DNA of 7,311 nucleotides. Origin: CAMYJH01 sp041589735 (lineage in GTDB: Bacteria; Pseudomonadota; Gammaproteobacteria; HK1). The notes under the pieces were generated by a model. That model did no database searches and had not been told where the DNA came from. It saw only the letters and a program-made list of their open reading frames with translations. The position numbers and the translations under genes were made by a program. Location of the stretch: positions 1 through 7,311 of the forward strand of contig JBFHVA010000178.1 in the NCBI GenBank assembly GCA_041589735.1. The letters run 5' to 3'. Shown here piece after piece: positions 1-6,905 of the stretch (position 1 is its first letter; each line of letters opens with the position of its first letter).

Positions 1-1219
1 CGACTGGGTGGGCCGGTTCCGGCTCTACTGGAACAAGTGGAGGGACGAGCTTTACGACACCGAGGAATCGCTCAAGGTGCCGACCCTGGACAGCCATGTG
101 CTGGTGGAAGCGCCCAACGGGGAAGAGCGCCGCTACGTTGCCAATCCGTACTATTTCAAGCTGGATTCCTCCGGCCAGCAGCTGCCCTATATCGAGATGC
201 ACCACGAGCGCTTCGTGCCCAATGAGCTGTTCCTTCTGGAAATCGTCAGCGGAAACGTGGACCAGAAGGCCCAGAACCTGGGCTTCGGATCCTATCGTCA
301 GCTGAAGGACAACGAAGATAAGGGCGGCTACGTTTTGCAGCTCCCTACGGGCGGGGGCGGGATCTATCTCGCCTTCAACCAGACCCACAAGGACCCCGTG
401 GTGAGAAAAGTCTTTTCCGATCCTCGTTTCCTCGCCGCCATGTCTGTCGCCATCGACCGCCAGGCGCTCAACCTGATCCGCGTTCAGGGTTTTGCCGAAA
501 TCACCCAGGGGCTTCCGCATCGGACGTCCTTCGTCACCGAGGCGCAGCGCAAGCACAACGTCGAATTCGATCCGGGAAAAGCAAACCGTCTGCTGGATGA
601 GATGGGGCTTAAGCGCAGCTCCTCGGGCGTGCGCCTGCTCCCGGATGGGCGCCCCCTGGTGGTGAACTGGGCCTTCAGCCGGCAGTTTGCCGGCACCCCG
701 GAGCTGCCTCAGAGAATTCGCGACAACTGGGGGGAAGTGGGCGTCGAAGCGCGCCTGAGCGAAATTACGACGGATGAGAGCCGCGAACGGGCCTGGGCCA
801 ACGACATGGACATCAACATGGAGTGGGATGCGCCCTTCGAGCCCAACCTGATCGGCGACCCCTACCTCTTCGTGCCGCCCTACTCGCATCTGAGTCCGCT
901 CTTCGGCGTGCCGTGGAAACAATGGATGGACAGTGACGGCGCGGAGGGCGAGGAACCGCCCGACTGGGTCAAGCGCCTCCACGCGCTGGCGGAGGAGTGG
1001 CGCACGGTTCAGCCCGGGTCCGCACGCTACCGCGAGATTGGCACGGAAATGGTGCAGATCAACCTGGACCACATGACCATAATCGGCGTCCTAGGCCTCG
1101 CCCCAAGCCCCACGGTGGTCTCTAAACGGCTCAAGAACGTCACCCAATGGACGATAAATCACTATAACTACGCCCGTACCTACCCGTTCCGCCCCGACCA
1201 GTGGTTTTTCGCTAGATGA
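1..1219 (+). CDS. ABC transporter substrate-binding protein, family 5 (SBP_bac_5 type), 5' end missing
   Basis: Periplasmic (or lipid-anchored) solute-binding protein of the oligopeptide/sugar-oligomer class. The frame is already open at base 2, and the GTG at base 8 is internal, so this is the C-terminal part (about 406 codons). The signal peptide and probably a third or more of the protein lie upstream. Numbering residues from that GTG, visible family landmarks are NPYYFKLD followed by GQQLPYIE (46-63), a FLAAMSVAIDRQALN helix (141-155), FDPGKANRLLDEMGL (187-201), and a late GEEPPDWVK segment (314-322). The last is typical of a long SBP subgroup with tryptophan-rich C-terminal lobes. No transporter permease or ATPase gene follows it. 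The stop codon overlaps the start of the c-di-GMP gene in an ATGA, so the two are almost certainly one operon. The ligand cannot be read from the sequence. The family call is firm; whether it serves transport or sensing is open. Confidence 0.9.
   Translation, partial: DWVGRFRLYWNKWRDELYDTEESLKVPTLDSHVLVEAPNGEERRYVANPYYFKLDSSGQQLPYIEMHHERFVPNELFLLEIVSGNVDQKAQNLGFGSYRQLKDNEDKGGYVLQLPTGGGGIYLAFNQTHKDPVVRKVFSDPRFLAAMSVAIDRQALNLIRVQGFAEITQGLPHRTSFVTEAQRKHNVEFDPGKANRLLDEMGLKRSSSGVRLLPDGRPLVVNWAFSRQFAGTPELPQRIRDNWGEVGVEARLSEITTDESRERAWANDMDINMEWDAPFEPNLIGDPYLFVPPYSHLSPLFGVPWKQWMDSDGAEGEEPPDWVKRLHALAEEWRTVQPGSARYREIGTEMVQINLDHMTIIGVLGLAPSPTVVSKRLKNVTQWTINHYNYARTYPFRPDQWFFAR
1216..1219 (+). promoter_or_regulatory. 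ATGA stop/start overlap (translational coupling)
   Basis: The TGA that ends the solute-binding protein gene shares its bases with the ATG that begins the GGDEF-EAL gene. The roughly 20 bases upstream (a T-rich stretch then GCTAG) contain no purine-rich ribosome binding site. Re-initiation by ribosomes finishing the first gene is therefore the likely way the second is translated, which would tie the amounts of the two proteins together. Confidence 0.7.
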
Positions 1220-3750
1220 CCGACCCCCCCGCACTGCCCTCGGACCCACATCGCGCTCAGCGCTCAGACCGGCGGGGGTTCTTCGGGGGGCTGGCGTTCA
1301 AGGTTCTGCTGGTGGTGATTCCCATCGAGCTCGCGATTCTCGCCGTCAGCGGGTTTTTCTATACCGAGCGGCTCGGATCCGCCATCGACGAGCGGCTCCG
1401 CGCCCGCATCGAGGTGCCCGGGCATCTAATCGCTCGCGGGGCGATGAGCATCAGCTCCGTGGCCAACCCCGAGGTGATTCGGAGCGTGGTCGGGGAAGAG
1501 CTGATCAATGGTCTGGTGTTGGACAGTGACAATCGCGTGATTTATTCCCTCGACCACGCTTATCGGGGCAAGCGCATCGACGACCTATACAGCTTGAGCG
1601 GCGTGTCGTTTCAGGGCCTGCCGCGGGAGGGGTTGTATTTCGAGACCGAGAACGGTCTGGCGAAGGTTACCCCCGTCTACACCATCGATCTAAGTCGCCC
1701 GACGTACTTCACGGTGTTTGAAATCAGCACCGTAGGGGCAGGTCGCGAGAAGCGATCAATCAAACAGCTTCTATTTTTCGGATCGGTTTTCGTAACCCTG
1801 GTCACGGCGCTTTGCGTGTTTCTGCTTTTTCGATCCACCGTCGAATCCCGACTTCGTCAAACTCTCGAAGTGCTGGGCAAGCTCAGTGACGGGGATCTTT
1901 CCGCGCGAATCGGCGACAACCTCTCCAAGGACGAAATCGGCATTCTTCAAGGCGAAGTCGACGCCATGGCGCGTCGACTCGAGTCCCGGGACCGGGAAAA
2001 GCATGAGGTGCAGGCCGCCCGGGAAGAAAGCGAGGCTCGGTTCAGGGACTTTGCCGATACCGCTGCCGACTGGTTTTGGGAAACGGATAGAAATCTTCGA
2101 CTCAGCTACCTTTCCGAAGGATTCATGGAAAGGACCGGGGTCAGCTCAGAAGCGCTGATCGGGTATCGAGTCAATGAGCTCAATATATTCACCTTCGAAG
2201 ATCAGAAAGAGGCGATGCATTTTTTTCGCAATTTCCGCTCCCATCAACCGTTTCATCAGGTTGAGATTCCCTATTTGACGGACGCCGGCGAGAAGCGCAT
2301 CGCTCGCATCAGCGCCAAACCCATGTTCTCGCCGGCTGGAAAATTTCGCGGCTATCGCGGAAGCGGCATCGACGTGACCGAAGAATTCGTGCTTTCGAAC
2401 GAGCTCTCCTACCAGGCGTCCCACGATGAGCTGACTGGACTGGTTAACCGCCGCGAGTTCGACATCAGGCTGAGGCGCGCGCTGATTAACGCGCGCGCCC
2501 AGAGCAGCAATCACGCCTTGTGTTACCTCGACCTCGACCAGTTCAAGGTCGTAAATGACACCTGTGGTCACGTGGCCGGGGATGAGCTGTTGCGACGAAT
2601 CGGATCGGTGCTTCAGGAAACCGTGCGCAAAGGTGACACCCTGGCGCGGCTTGGTGGGGATGAATTCGGAGTGCTGTTGGAACACTGCGATCTTGCTCAG
2701 GCGCAGCGGGTCGCCAAGGTGATTCTGAAAGCGGTGGAAGCATTCCAGTTCGAATGGAATGACTCCAAGTTCAAAATCGGGGTCAGTATCGGCCTGGTGC
2801 CCATCACGGCCGATAGTGGAGACGTGACAGACGTCCTCAGCGCCGCCGATACCGCCTGCTATGAGGCCAAGGATCAGGGACGAAATCGATACCACGTTTA
2901 TCACGCGGACGACGAAGACCTGGTGCGTCGTCATGGTGAGATGGAGTGGGTGGGCCGAATCAACCGCGCGCTGGACGAAGAGAGGTTCGTGCTCTTTTAT
3001 CAGCCCATCGTCCATATCGGAAATTCTGGCGGACACAAAGAACGGATGGAGCTGCTTGTCAGAATGGTCGACGAGCAGGGCGAGCTGCTGTTGCCCGGCA
3101 GATTTCTGCCCGCGGCCGAGCGCTACGGCCTGTCGGCAAAGCTCGATCGCTGGGTGGTTCAGAGCGCGATCCGCTGGCTCTCCAAAAACCGCAAGTCTAC
3201 GAGCCGGCTCGAGATGTGCTCCATAAACGTCTCGGGTCACTCGTTAAATGATGCCGGTTTCGCGGAATTCGTTGTCGGCCAGCTTCAGGCTTTGCGCGTT
3301 CCGCCGTCGTTGGTCTGTTTCGAGATTACCGAGACGACGGCCATCGCCAATTTGAAAAGCGCGATCGCCTTTATGAAGGAACTGCATAATTTCGGCTGCA
3401 GATTCGCCCTCGACGATTTCGGAAGCGGGGTCTCGTCTTTTGCTTATCTCAGATCTCTTCCGGTCGATATCCTAAAAATTGACGGTCAGTTCGTGAGGGA
3501 TATGGCGACGGATGAAGTGGACGCCGGCATGGTCACGGCCATCCACGAAATTGCGCGGGTGATGAATAAAGAGACGGTAGCCGAATTCGTCGAGACCAAC
3601 GCCGTGCTTAAGAGACTGGAGCAAGTTGGGGTCGATTTCGCACAGGGCTACGGGGTTGGCCGGCCCGCGCCCCTGGACAGCCTGGAATCGGACCGTTCCG
3701 AGAACGTATCAGCGCCGGACGGCGAAAAGCGACCCCGCCGCAGCGCTTGA
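1216..3750 (+). CDS. Membrane-bound GGDEF-EAL protein with periplasmic sensor, HAMP and PAS domains (c-di-GMP cyclase/phosphodiesterase)
   Basis: An 844-residue inner-membrane enzyme that could make and/or break cyclic di-GMP. Order of parts: TM1 about 26-48, periplasmic region 49-182 (Cache/PAS-like), TM2 about 183-205, HAMP about 206-258, short coiled coil, PAS about 274-392, GGDEF about 402-565, EAL about 578-820. The cyclase half has an intact GGDEF motif (480-484) and an RKGD inhibitory I-site (471-474). The phosphodiesterase half has ELLVR (612-616, ELL in place of EAL), N671, EITE (703-706), DDFG (733-736), K754, AEFVE (789-793) and QGY (810-812). The expected metal- and substrate-binding residues are therefore present and both activities are possible. 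The ATG at 1216 is the only plausible start before TM1. It has no obvious Shine-Dalgarno and overlaps the upstream stop, implying translational coupling to the solute-binding protein gene. The tail after 820 is charged and looks disordered. Which activity dominates is not readable. Confidence 0.95.
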   Translation: MTDPPALPSDPHRAQRSDRRGFFGGLAFKVLLVVIPIELAILAVSGFFYTERLGSAIDERLRARIEVPGHLIARGAMSISSVANPEVIRSVVGEELINGLVLDSDNRVIYSLDHAYRGKRIDDLYSLSGVSFQGLPREGLYFETENGLAKVTPVYTIDLSRPTYFTVFEISTVGAGREKRSIKQLLFFGSVFVTLVTALCVFLLFRSTVESRLRQTLEVLGKLSDGDLSARIGDNLSKDEIGILQGEVDAMARRLESRDREKHEVQAAREESEARFRDFADTAADWFWETDRNLRLSYLSEGFMERTGVSSEALIGYRVNELNIFTFEDQKEAMHFFRNFRSHQPFHQVEIPYLTDAGEKRIARISAKPMFSPAGKFRGYRGSGIDVTEEFVLSNELSYQASHDELTGLVNRREFDIRLRRALINARAQSSNHALCYLDLDQFKVVNDTCGHVAGDELLRRIGSVLQETVRKGDTLARLGGDEFGVLLEHCDLAQAQRVAKVILKAVEAFQFEWNDSKFKIGVSIGLVPITADSGDVTDVLSAADTACYEAKDQGRNRYHVYHADDEDLVRRHGEMEWVGRINRALDEERFVLFYQPIVHIGNSGGHKERMELLVRMVDEQGELLLPGRFLPAAERYGLSAKLDRWVVQSAIRWLSKNRKSTSRLEMCSINVSGHSLNDAGFAEFVVGQLQALRVPPSLVCFEITETTAIANLKSAIAFMKELHNFGCRFALDDFGSGVSSFAYLRSLPVDILKIDGQFVRDMATDEVDAGMVTAIHEIARVMNKETVAEFVETNAVLKRLEQVGVDFAQGYGVGRPAPLDSLESDRSENVSAPDGEKRPRRSA

Positions 3751-3763
3751 ACTCCCGCGGCCT

Positions 3764-5026
3764 TTAGCTTTCGTCCTTCCTAGAGGGAAGGACCAGGTTC
3801 GCCACCACCCCGAGAATACCGGCCAGGCCAATTCCAGTCAGGGCCCACTCCGCCGTGCCGATGGAGAGCCCGCCCACGCCGGACACTAAGATGATGGCCA
3901 CTATGGTGAGGCTGCGCGGCTTGAGCAGATCATCGCCGGCTTTCACCAGGGTATTGAGACCGACCACCGCGATGGCGCCGAAAAGAATAATCAGAATGCC
4001 CCCCATCACCGGGGTGGGAATCGTCTGCAGCAGACCACCCACCTTGCCGACGAAAGCCAGTACGATGGCGGCAATCGCCGCCCAGGTCATGACCGCCGGA
4101 TTGAAGGCGCGGGTCAGCGCGACCGCGCCCGTGACCTCGGAGTAGGTGGTATTCGGGGGACCGCCTAGAAAAGACGCGAGCGAGGTGGCGAGGCCGTCGC
4201 CGAGCAGAGTGCGATGGACGCCCGGGGTCTTGAGGTAGTCTCGTCCGGTCACCGAACGGATGGCGAGCACGTCGCCGAAATGCTCGATGGCGGGCGCGAT
4301 CGCCACCGGCACGATGAACAACACCGCCTTCCAGTTCCATTCCGGGGTCACAAAGTCCGGCACCTGGATCCAGGCCGCCGCTTTCACCGGCGCAAAGTCC
4401 ACCAGTCCGAGCACCAGAGACACCACGTAGCCCACGCCGATGCCGAACAGAATGGACAGCAGCTTGAGTATCCCCCTGCCGTAGAGTGAGGCGAGCACCG
4501 TTGCCACCAGAGAAATCACGGCAACGCTGATGGCGGTGCCATAGGGAACCAATACCGTGCCGCCGTCACCGGTTTTGCCCATGGCGAGGTTGGCGCCGAC
4601 CGGGGCGAGAATGATTCCGATGACCATAATTACGGGCCCGATGACGATGGGCGGAAGCAGGCGGTGCAGTATTTCGACCCCGCCGACCTTGACGATGATG
4701 CTGAGCAGGATGTAAACGACGCCGGCCGCCACCAGCCCGGAGAGGGTGGCCGCCAGGCCCCAGGTCTGCACTCCGTAGCTGATGGGGGCAATGAAGGCAA
4801 AAGACGAAGCGAGAAAGATGGGCACCTTTCCGCCCGTGACCAGCTGGAACAGGAGGGTCCCCGCGCCGGCGGTGAACAGCGCGACGTTGGGATTCAGTCC
4901 CGTGAGTAGCGGCACCAGGACCAGCGCGCCGAAGGCGACGAACAGCATCTGCACCCCGAGCACGGCGCCGCCGGGCGTGAAGCTGTAGTCGGGCTGGGTG
5001 ACCGAAGCGAGCGTCGAAGTGTTCAT
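3764..5026 (-). CDS. uraA: UraA-type uracil/xanthine permease (NCS2/NAT family)
   Basis: A 420-residue polytopic inner-membrane proton symporter for nucleobases, close in length to E. coli UraA (429). The whole chain is strongly hydrophobic with about 14 expected helices. Family marks are the SSFAF segment (74-78), IEHFGD (247-252) with E248 matching uracil-binding E241 of UraA, the HRTLLGDG region (271-278), PNTTYSE (291-297) with E297 matching E290, then TR (305-306) and PTPVMGG (337-343). Two positions differ from E. coli UraA in my remembered alignment: D252 replaces H245, and V298 replaces the asparagine of the NAT signature. These may be normal for this subfamily or may shift specificity. 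The start ATG is preceded by a GGGGGGAA purine run four bases away. It is the last gene of a same-strand group containing a cytosine deaminase, which supports pyrimidine salvage. Uracil is the best substrate guess; xanthine or another base is possible. Confidence 0.9.
   Translation of the reverse strand: MNTSTLASVTQPDYSFTPGGAVLGVQMLFVAFGALVLVPLLTGLNPNVALFTAGAGTLLFQLVTGGKVPIFLASSFAFIAPISYGVQTWGLAATLSGLVAAGVVYILLSIIVKVGGVEILHRLLPPIVIGPVIMVIGIILAPVGANLAMGKTGDGGTVLVPYGTAISVAVISLVATVLASLYGRGILKLLSILFGIGVGYVVSLVLGLVDFAPVKAAAWIQVPDFVTPEWNWKAVLFIVPVAIAPAIEHFGDVLAIRSVTGRDYLKTPGVHRTLLGDGLATSLASFLGGPPNTTYSEVTGAVALTRAFNPAVMTWAAIAAIVLAFVGKVGGLLQTIPTPVMGGILIILFGAIAVVGLNTLVKAGDDLLKPRSLTIVAIILVSGVGGLSIGTAEWALTGIGLAGILGVVANLVLPSRKDES
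3773..3793 (-). terminator. Perfect 8-bp hairpin at the convergent gene ends, possible terminator
   Basis: GTCCTTCC (3773-3780) pairs perfectly with GGAAGGAC (3786-3793) around a 5-base loop. It lies in the last codons of the permease gene and about 22 bases past the stop of the oppositely oriented GGDEF-EAL gene, so it could act on both transcripts. Neither strand has a clear run of T after the stem, so it is not a textbook intrinsic terminator. The structure is seen directly; the role is inferred. Confidence 0.35.
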
Positions 5027-5107
5027 GCTATTCCCCCCGAAGCCGAGACACTCTTAGCCAGTGCGCCCTGCCACGATTGTCGAAGCAGGCGCGAATTCGA
5101 TATTCAT

Positions 5108-5134
5108 GCCGGCAAGCAGACTACTGCCGCCGGC
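5108..5134. other. Inverted repeat/hairpin in the gap between the EEP and permease genes
   Basis: The stem is GCCGGC (5108-5113) with GCCGGC (5129-5134), a small 2/1 internal loop, then GCAG with CTGC closed by the tetraloop ACTA, giving ten base pairs in total. On the + strand TTATTT follows it; on the - strand, the direction of the flanking genes, no T run follows. It sits about 50 bases after the EEP stop and about 80 before the permease start. It could be a transcription terminator or a leader structure that separates permease expression from the genes upstream. The rest of this 160-base gap holds no gene and no promoter I would defend. Confidence 0.4.
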
Positions 5135-5186
5135 TTATTTCCGCAACGCCCGGCCAGTTGCCGCCGCGAAAAGCGAATTATCCCTT

Positions 5187-6260
5187 TCAGGGCAGGGTTT
5201 CATTGACGCCCACCTGTTCGATTTTCTCCCTCGCTCGCTTGTTGTCGTTGGCTCCCGCATCCGGCGCGTCCTGCGTTTTCTCGGCGCCCGGCGTGTGGCA
5301 GATGGATGCGCAGATTGGAAAGTGGTCCGAACCGAAGTAAGGCAGGCGTTCGAGCGCGATCAGAGTAAAGTCGGTGGAAAAAAAGATGTGATCCAGCGGC
5401 CAGCGAATGAATGGATAGCGGGCGTGAAAGGTGCTGTACATTCCACGCCCGATTCGGGGGTCGATCAATCCGCTGATCTTTTGAAACAAGCGTGTGGTGT
5501 AGGACCATGCGACGTCGTTCAGATCGCCGCAGACAATCACCGACCGGTTATCGTCGTCCAGTGCCTTTGCGACCATCAAAAGCTCGGCGTCTCGTTCTTT
5601 TGCAGTGGGGTTTTCCGTAGGGCTGGGCGGAGCGGGATGGAGGCAGTGTAAGTGGACGCGGTGCCCGGAACGGAGCGCTATGCCGCTGTGCACGGATGGC
5701 ACATCTTCCTCGATGAGGAACTTGACCTCGGGGTCGATCAGTTCCAGCTTCGAGTAAAGGTGCAAGCCATAAAGATTGTCCAGCGGATGCTTGACTGAAT
5801 AAGGATAATCCGGATCCAACGCGTTCAGCCTGGACTCCCACCACGAATCCGTCTCCACAAAGAGCACGACGTCCGGATCCTTGGCACGTACCAGTTTCAA
5901 CAGCATTTCGTCTTCGCGGTTTGGCAGCCAGACGTTGGCGACGAGCAAACTGATGGAATTTGCAGGATTTGGTTTGTTTGCATCTCTAACCTGTTTTGGA
6001 AACACTGGAGTGTAGGGAATAATCCGAATGAGCTGTATGAACACGCAAAAGGCAAAGATCAACGCCAGCGTGATTTGATGCGGCTGACTGAGTCCTGCCA
6101 CTGCAGCGTAGGCAATCAGCAAAAGCGCCGTAAGCGCCGCGATCTGCACGCGGGGAAACTCAAAGGCCCGGATCCACCAAGCTTCGTGCCGCAGCAGTGG
6201 CAGAGCGGTCCAAAGCACGGCCACGAACGCGAACAGTGTTGCGATCCACTCGGTGCTCAC
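5187..6260 (-). CDS. Membrane-anchored endonuclease/exonuclease/phosphatase (EEP) family protein
   Basis: A 357-residue protein with three hydrophobic N-terminal helices (about 6-23, 39-57, 63-82) followed by an EEP-fold catalytic domain (about 100-320) and a charged, probably disordered tail. Catalytic marks of the DNase I/exonuclease III/sphingomyelinase superfamily are visible in order: N109, E136 (metal ligand, in FVETDSW), LHP (207-209), GDLND (245-249), LDH (289-291) and SDH (311-313). All key residues are present, so it should be active. The substrate could be nucleic acid, a nucleotide or a phospholipid/polyprenyl phosphate; VanJ/StaP-type proteins share this three-helix plus EEP layout and are reported to act outside the membrane. 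Which side the domain faces here is uncertain. The start is a GTG with GAGAG seven bases upstream; no better in-frame start exists before TM1. It follows the cytosine deaminase gene by 48 bases, so the two are probably co-transcribed. Confidence 0.88.
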   Translation of the reverse strand: MSTEWIATLFAFVAVLWTALPLLRHEAWWIRAFEFPRVQIAALTALLLIAYAAVAGLSQPHQITLALIFAFCVFIQLIRIIPYTPVFPKQVRDANKPNPANSISLLVANVWLPNREDEMLLKLVRAKDPDVVLFVETDSWWESRLNALDPDYPYSVKHPLDNLYGLHLYSKLELIDPEVKFLIEEDVPSVHSGIALRSGHRVHLHCLHPAPPSPTENPTAKERDAELLMVAKALDDDNRSVIVCGDLNDVAWSYTTRLFQKISGLIDPRIGRGMYSTFHARYPFIRWPLDHIFFSTDFTLIALERLPYFGSDHFPICASICHTPGAEKTQDAPDAGANDNKRAREKIEQVGVNETLP

Positions 6261-6308
6261 GGGAAGGCTCTCGGTTGTTTGAGGAAATGGAGCTACGAGG
6301 CCCCGTTC

Positions 6309-6773
6309 TTATTCGTTTCCGGCGATGTCTTCGTACCAAAGCTCAGGACGTTCGGCGATGAACTTGTTCATCAACTGAATGCAATCCTGATCATCGAGCA
6401 ACATCACCTCGACGCCGCGCTCTTTTAAAAATTCAATGTTGCCGGGAAAGTTCTTGTCTTCGCCGATCACGACCCGTCCGATGCCGAACTGAATGATGGT
6501 GCCGGTGCACATCATGCACGGGCTGAGGGTGGTATACATGGTGACTTTTGAATAGTCCGGGCGCCGGCCGGCGTTTTTCATGCAGTCGGTCTCTCCGTGG
6601 GACACGGGATTGTCGTCCTGCACGCGCCGGTTTCTTCCGCGTCCAATGACGTTCCCGTTTTCCACCATGACGGCGCCCACCGGTACACCGCCTTCCTCGT
6701 AACCGGCTAACGCCTCCTCATAGGCAAGACGCATGAATTTTTTGTCGTTCTCGGGCCCGGTATCTGCCGGCAT
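6309..6773 (-). CDS. Cytosine deaminase, fungal (Fcy1) type
   Basis: A 154-residue zinc hydrolase of the cytidine/deoxycytidylate deaminase fold, predicted to convert cytosine to uracil and ammonia. It closely resembles yeast Fcy1 (158 residues) along its length: AYEEALAGYEEGGVPVGA (17-34), GRGRN with the substrate-side N48, zinc ligand H59 and catalytic E61 in HGE, TTLSPCMMCTG with zinc ligands C86 and C89, and a C-terminal ERPELWYEDI (141-150) whose D149 matches the yeast substrate-contacting aspartate. The HGE, rather than HAE, and this C-terminal tail argue against tRNA adenosine deaminase TadA and against Bacillus-type guanine deaminase. Most well-studied bacteria use the unrelated amidohydrolase CodA, so this is a less usual choice. 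GGGGGAG lies just upstream of the ATG. Nearby EEP and uracil permease genes fit nucleobase salvage. The exact substrate range (cytosine, 5-methylcytosine, other aminopyrimidines) is inferred. Confidence 0.88.
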   Translation of the reverse strand: MPADTGPENDKKFMRLAYEEALAGYEEGGVPVGAVMVENGNVIGRGRNRRVQDDNPVSHGETDCMKNAGRRPDYSKVTMYTTLSPCMMCTGTIIQFGIGRVVIGEDKNFPGNIEFLKERGVEVMLLDDQDCIQLMNKFIAERPELWYEDIAGNE

Positions 6774-6905
6774 CGTTCTCCCCCGCGGACTGCATGAGTC
6801 AGGGCAGGCTAAGCCACCAGGCCGACTGGCGCAACGAGGAGGGGTTGGAGCAATTCGCTTCCCGCGAAAGAAAACGCGGGCCGGCGAGAGATTGCGGCGG
6901 AAGCG
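6774..6905. other. Gap between acyl carrier protein and cytosine deaminase genes
   Basis: No gene is seen in these 132 bases. A 6-bp GC hairpin (CCCGCG at 6861-6866 with CGCGGG at 6875-6880, A-rich loop) lies about 25 bases after the ACP stop. It lacks a T run, so it is at most a weak or factor-dependent terminator. The deaminase Shine-Dalgarno (GGGGGAG on the - strand) occupies 6778-6784. Confidence 0.4.

Noticed and set aside
2474..2499. Perfect 8-bp inverted repeat of alternating GC inside the GGDEF domain coding sequence
   Set aside because: It falls within helix codons rich in Arg and Ala, where alternating GC is expected from composition; no regulatory context.
2146..3240. Long antisense open frame (364 codons) opposite the GGDEF-EAL coding region
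   Set aside because: It lies wholly opposite well-conserved GGDEF and EAL codons, shows no domain or ribosome binding site, and is the usual by-product of G+C-rich codon use.
5061..5651. Open frame of 196 codons on the + strand over the EEP gene
   Set aside because: It opposes conserved EEP catalytic codons (GDLND, SDH) and its translation has no recognisable fold or motif.
6309..6773. Identity as tRNA adenosine deaminase TadA or Bacillus-type guanine deaminase
   Set aside because: Those families carry HAE and different C-terminal ends, while this protein has HGE and the Fcy1-like ERPELWYEDI tail.
6861..6880. GC hairpin after the ACP gene as an intrinsic terminator
   Set aside because: The stem is only 6 bp with no T run after it on the relevant strand, so it is mentioned only as gap content.
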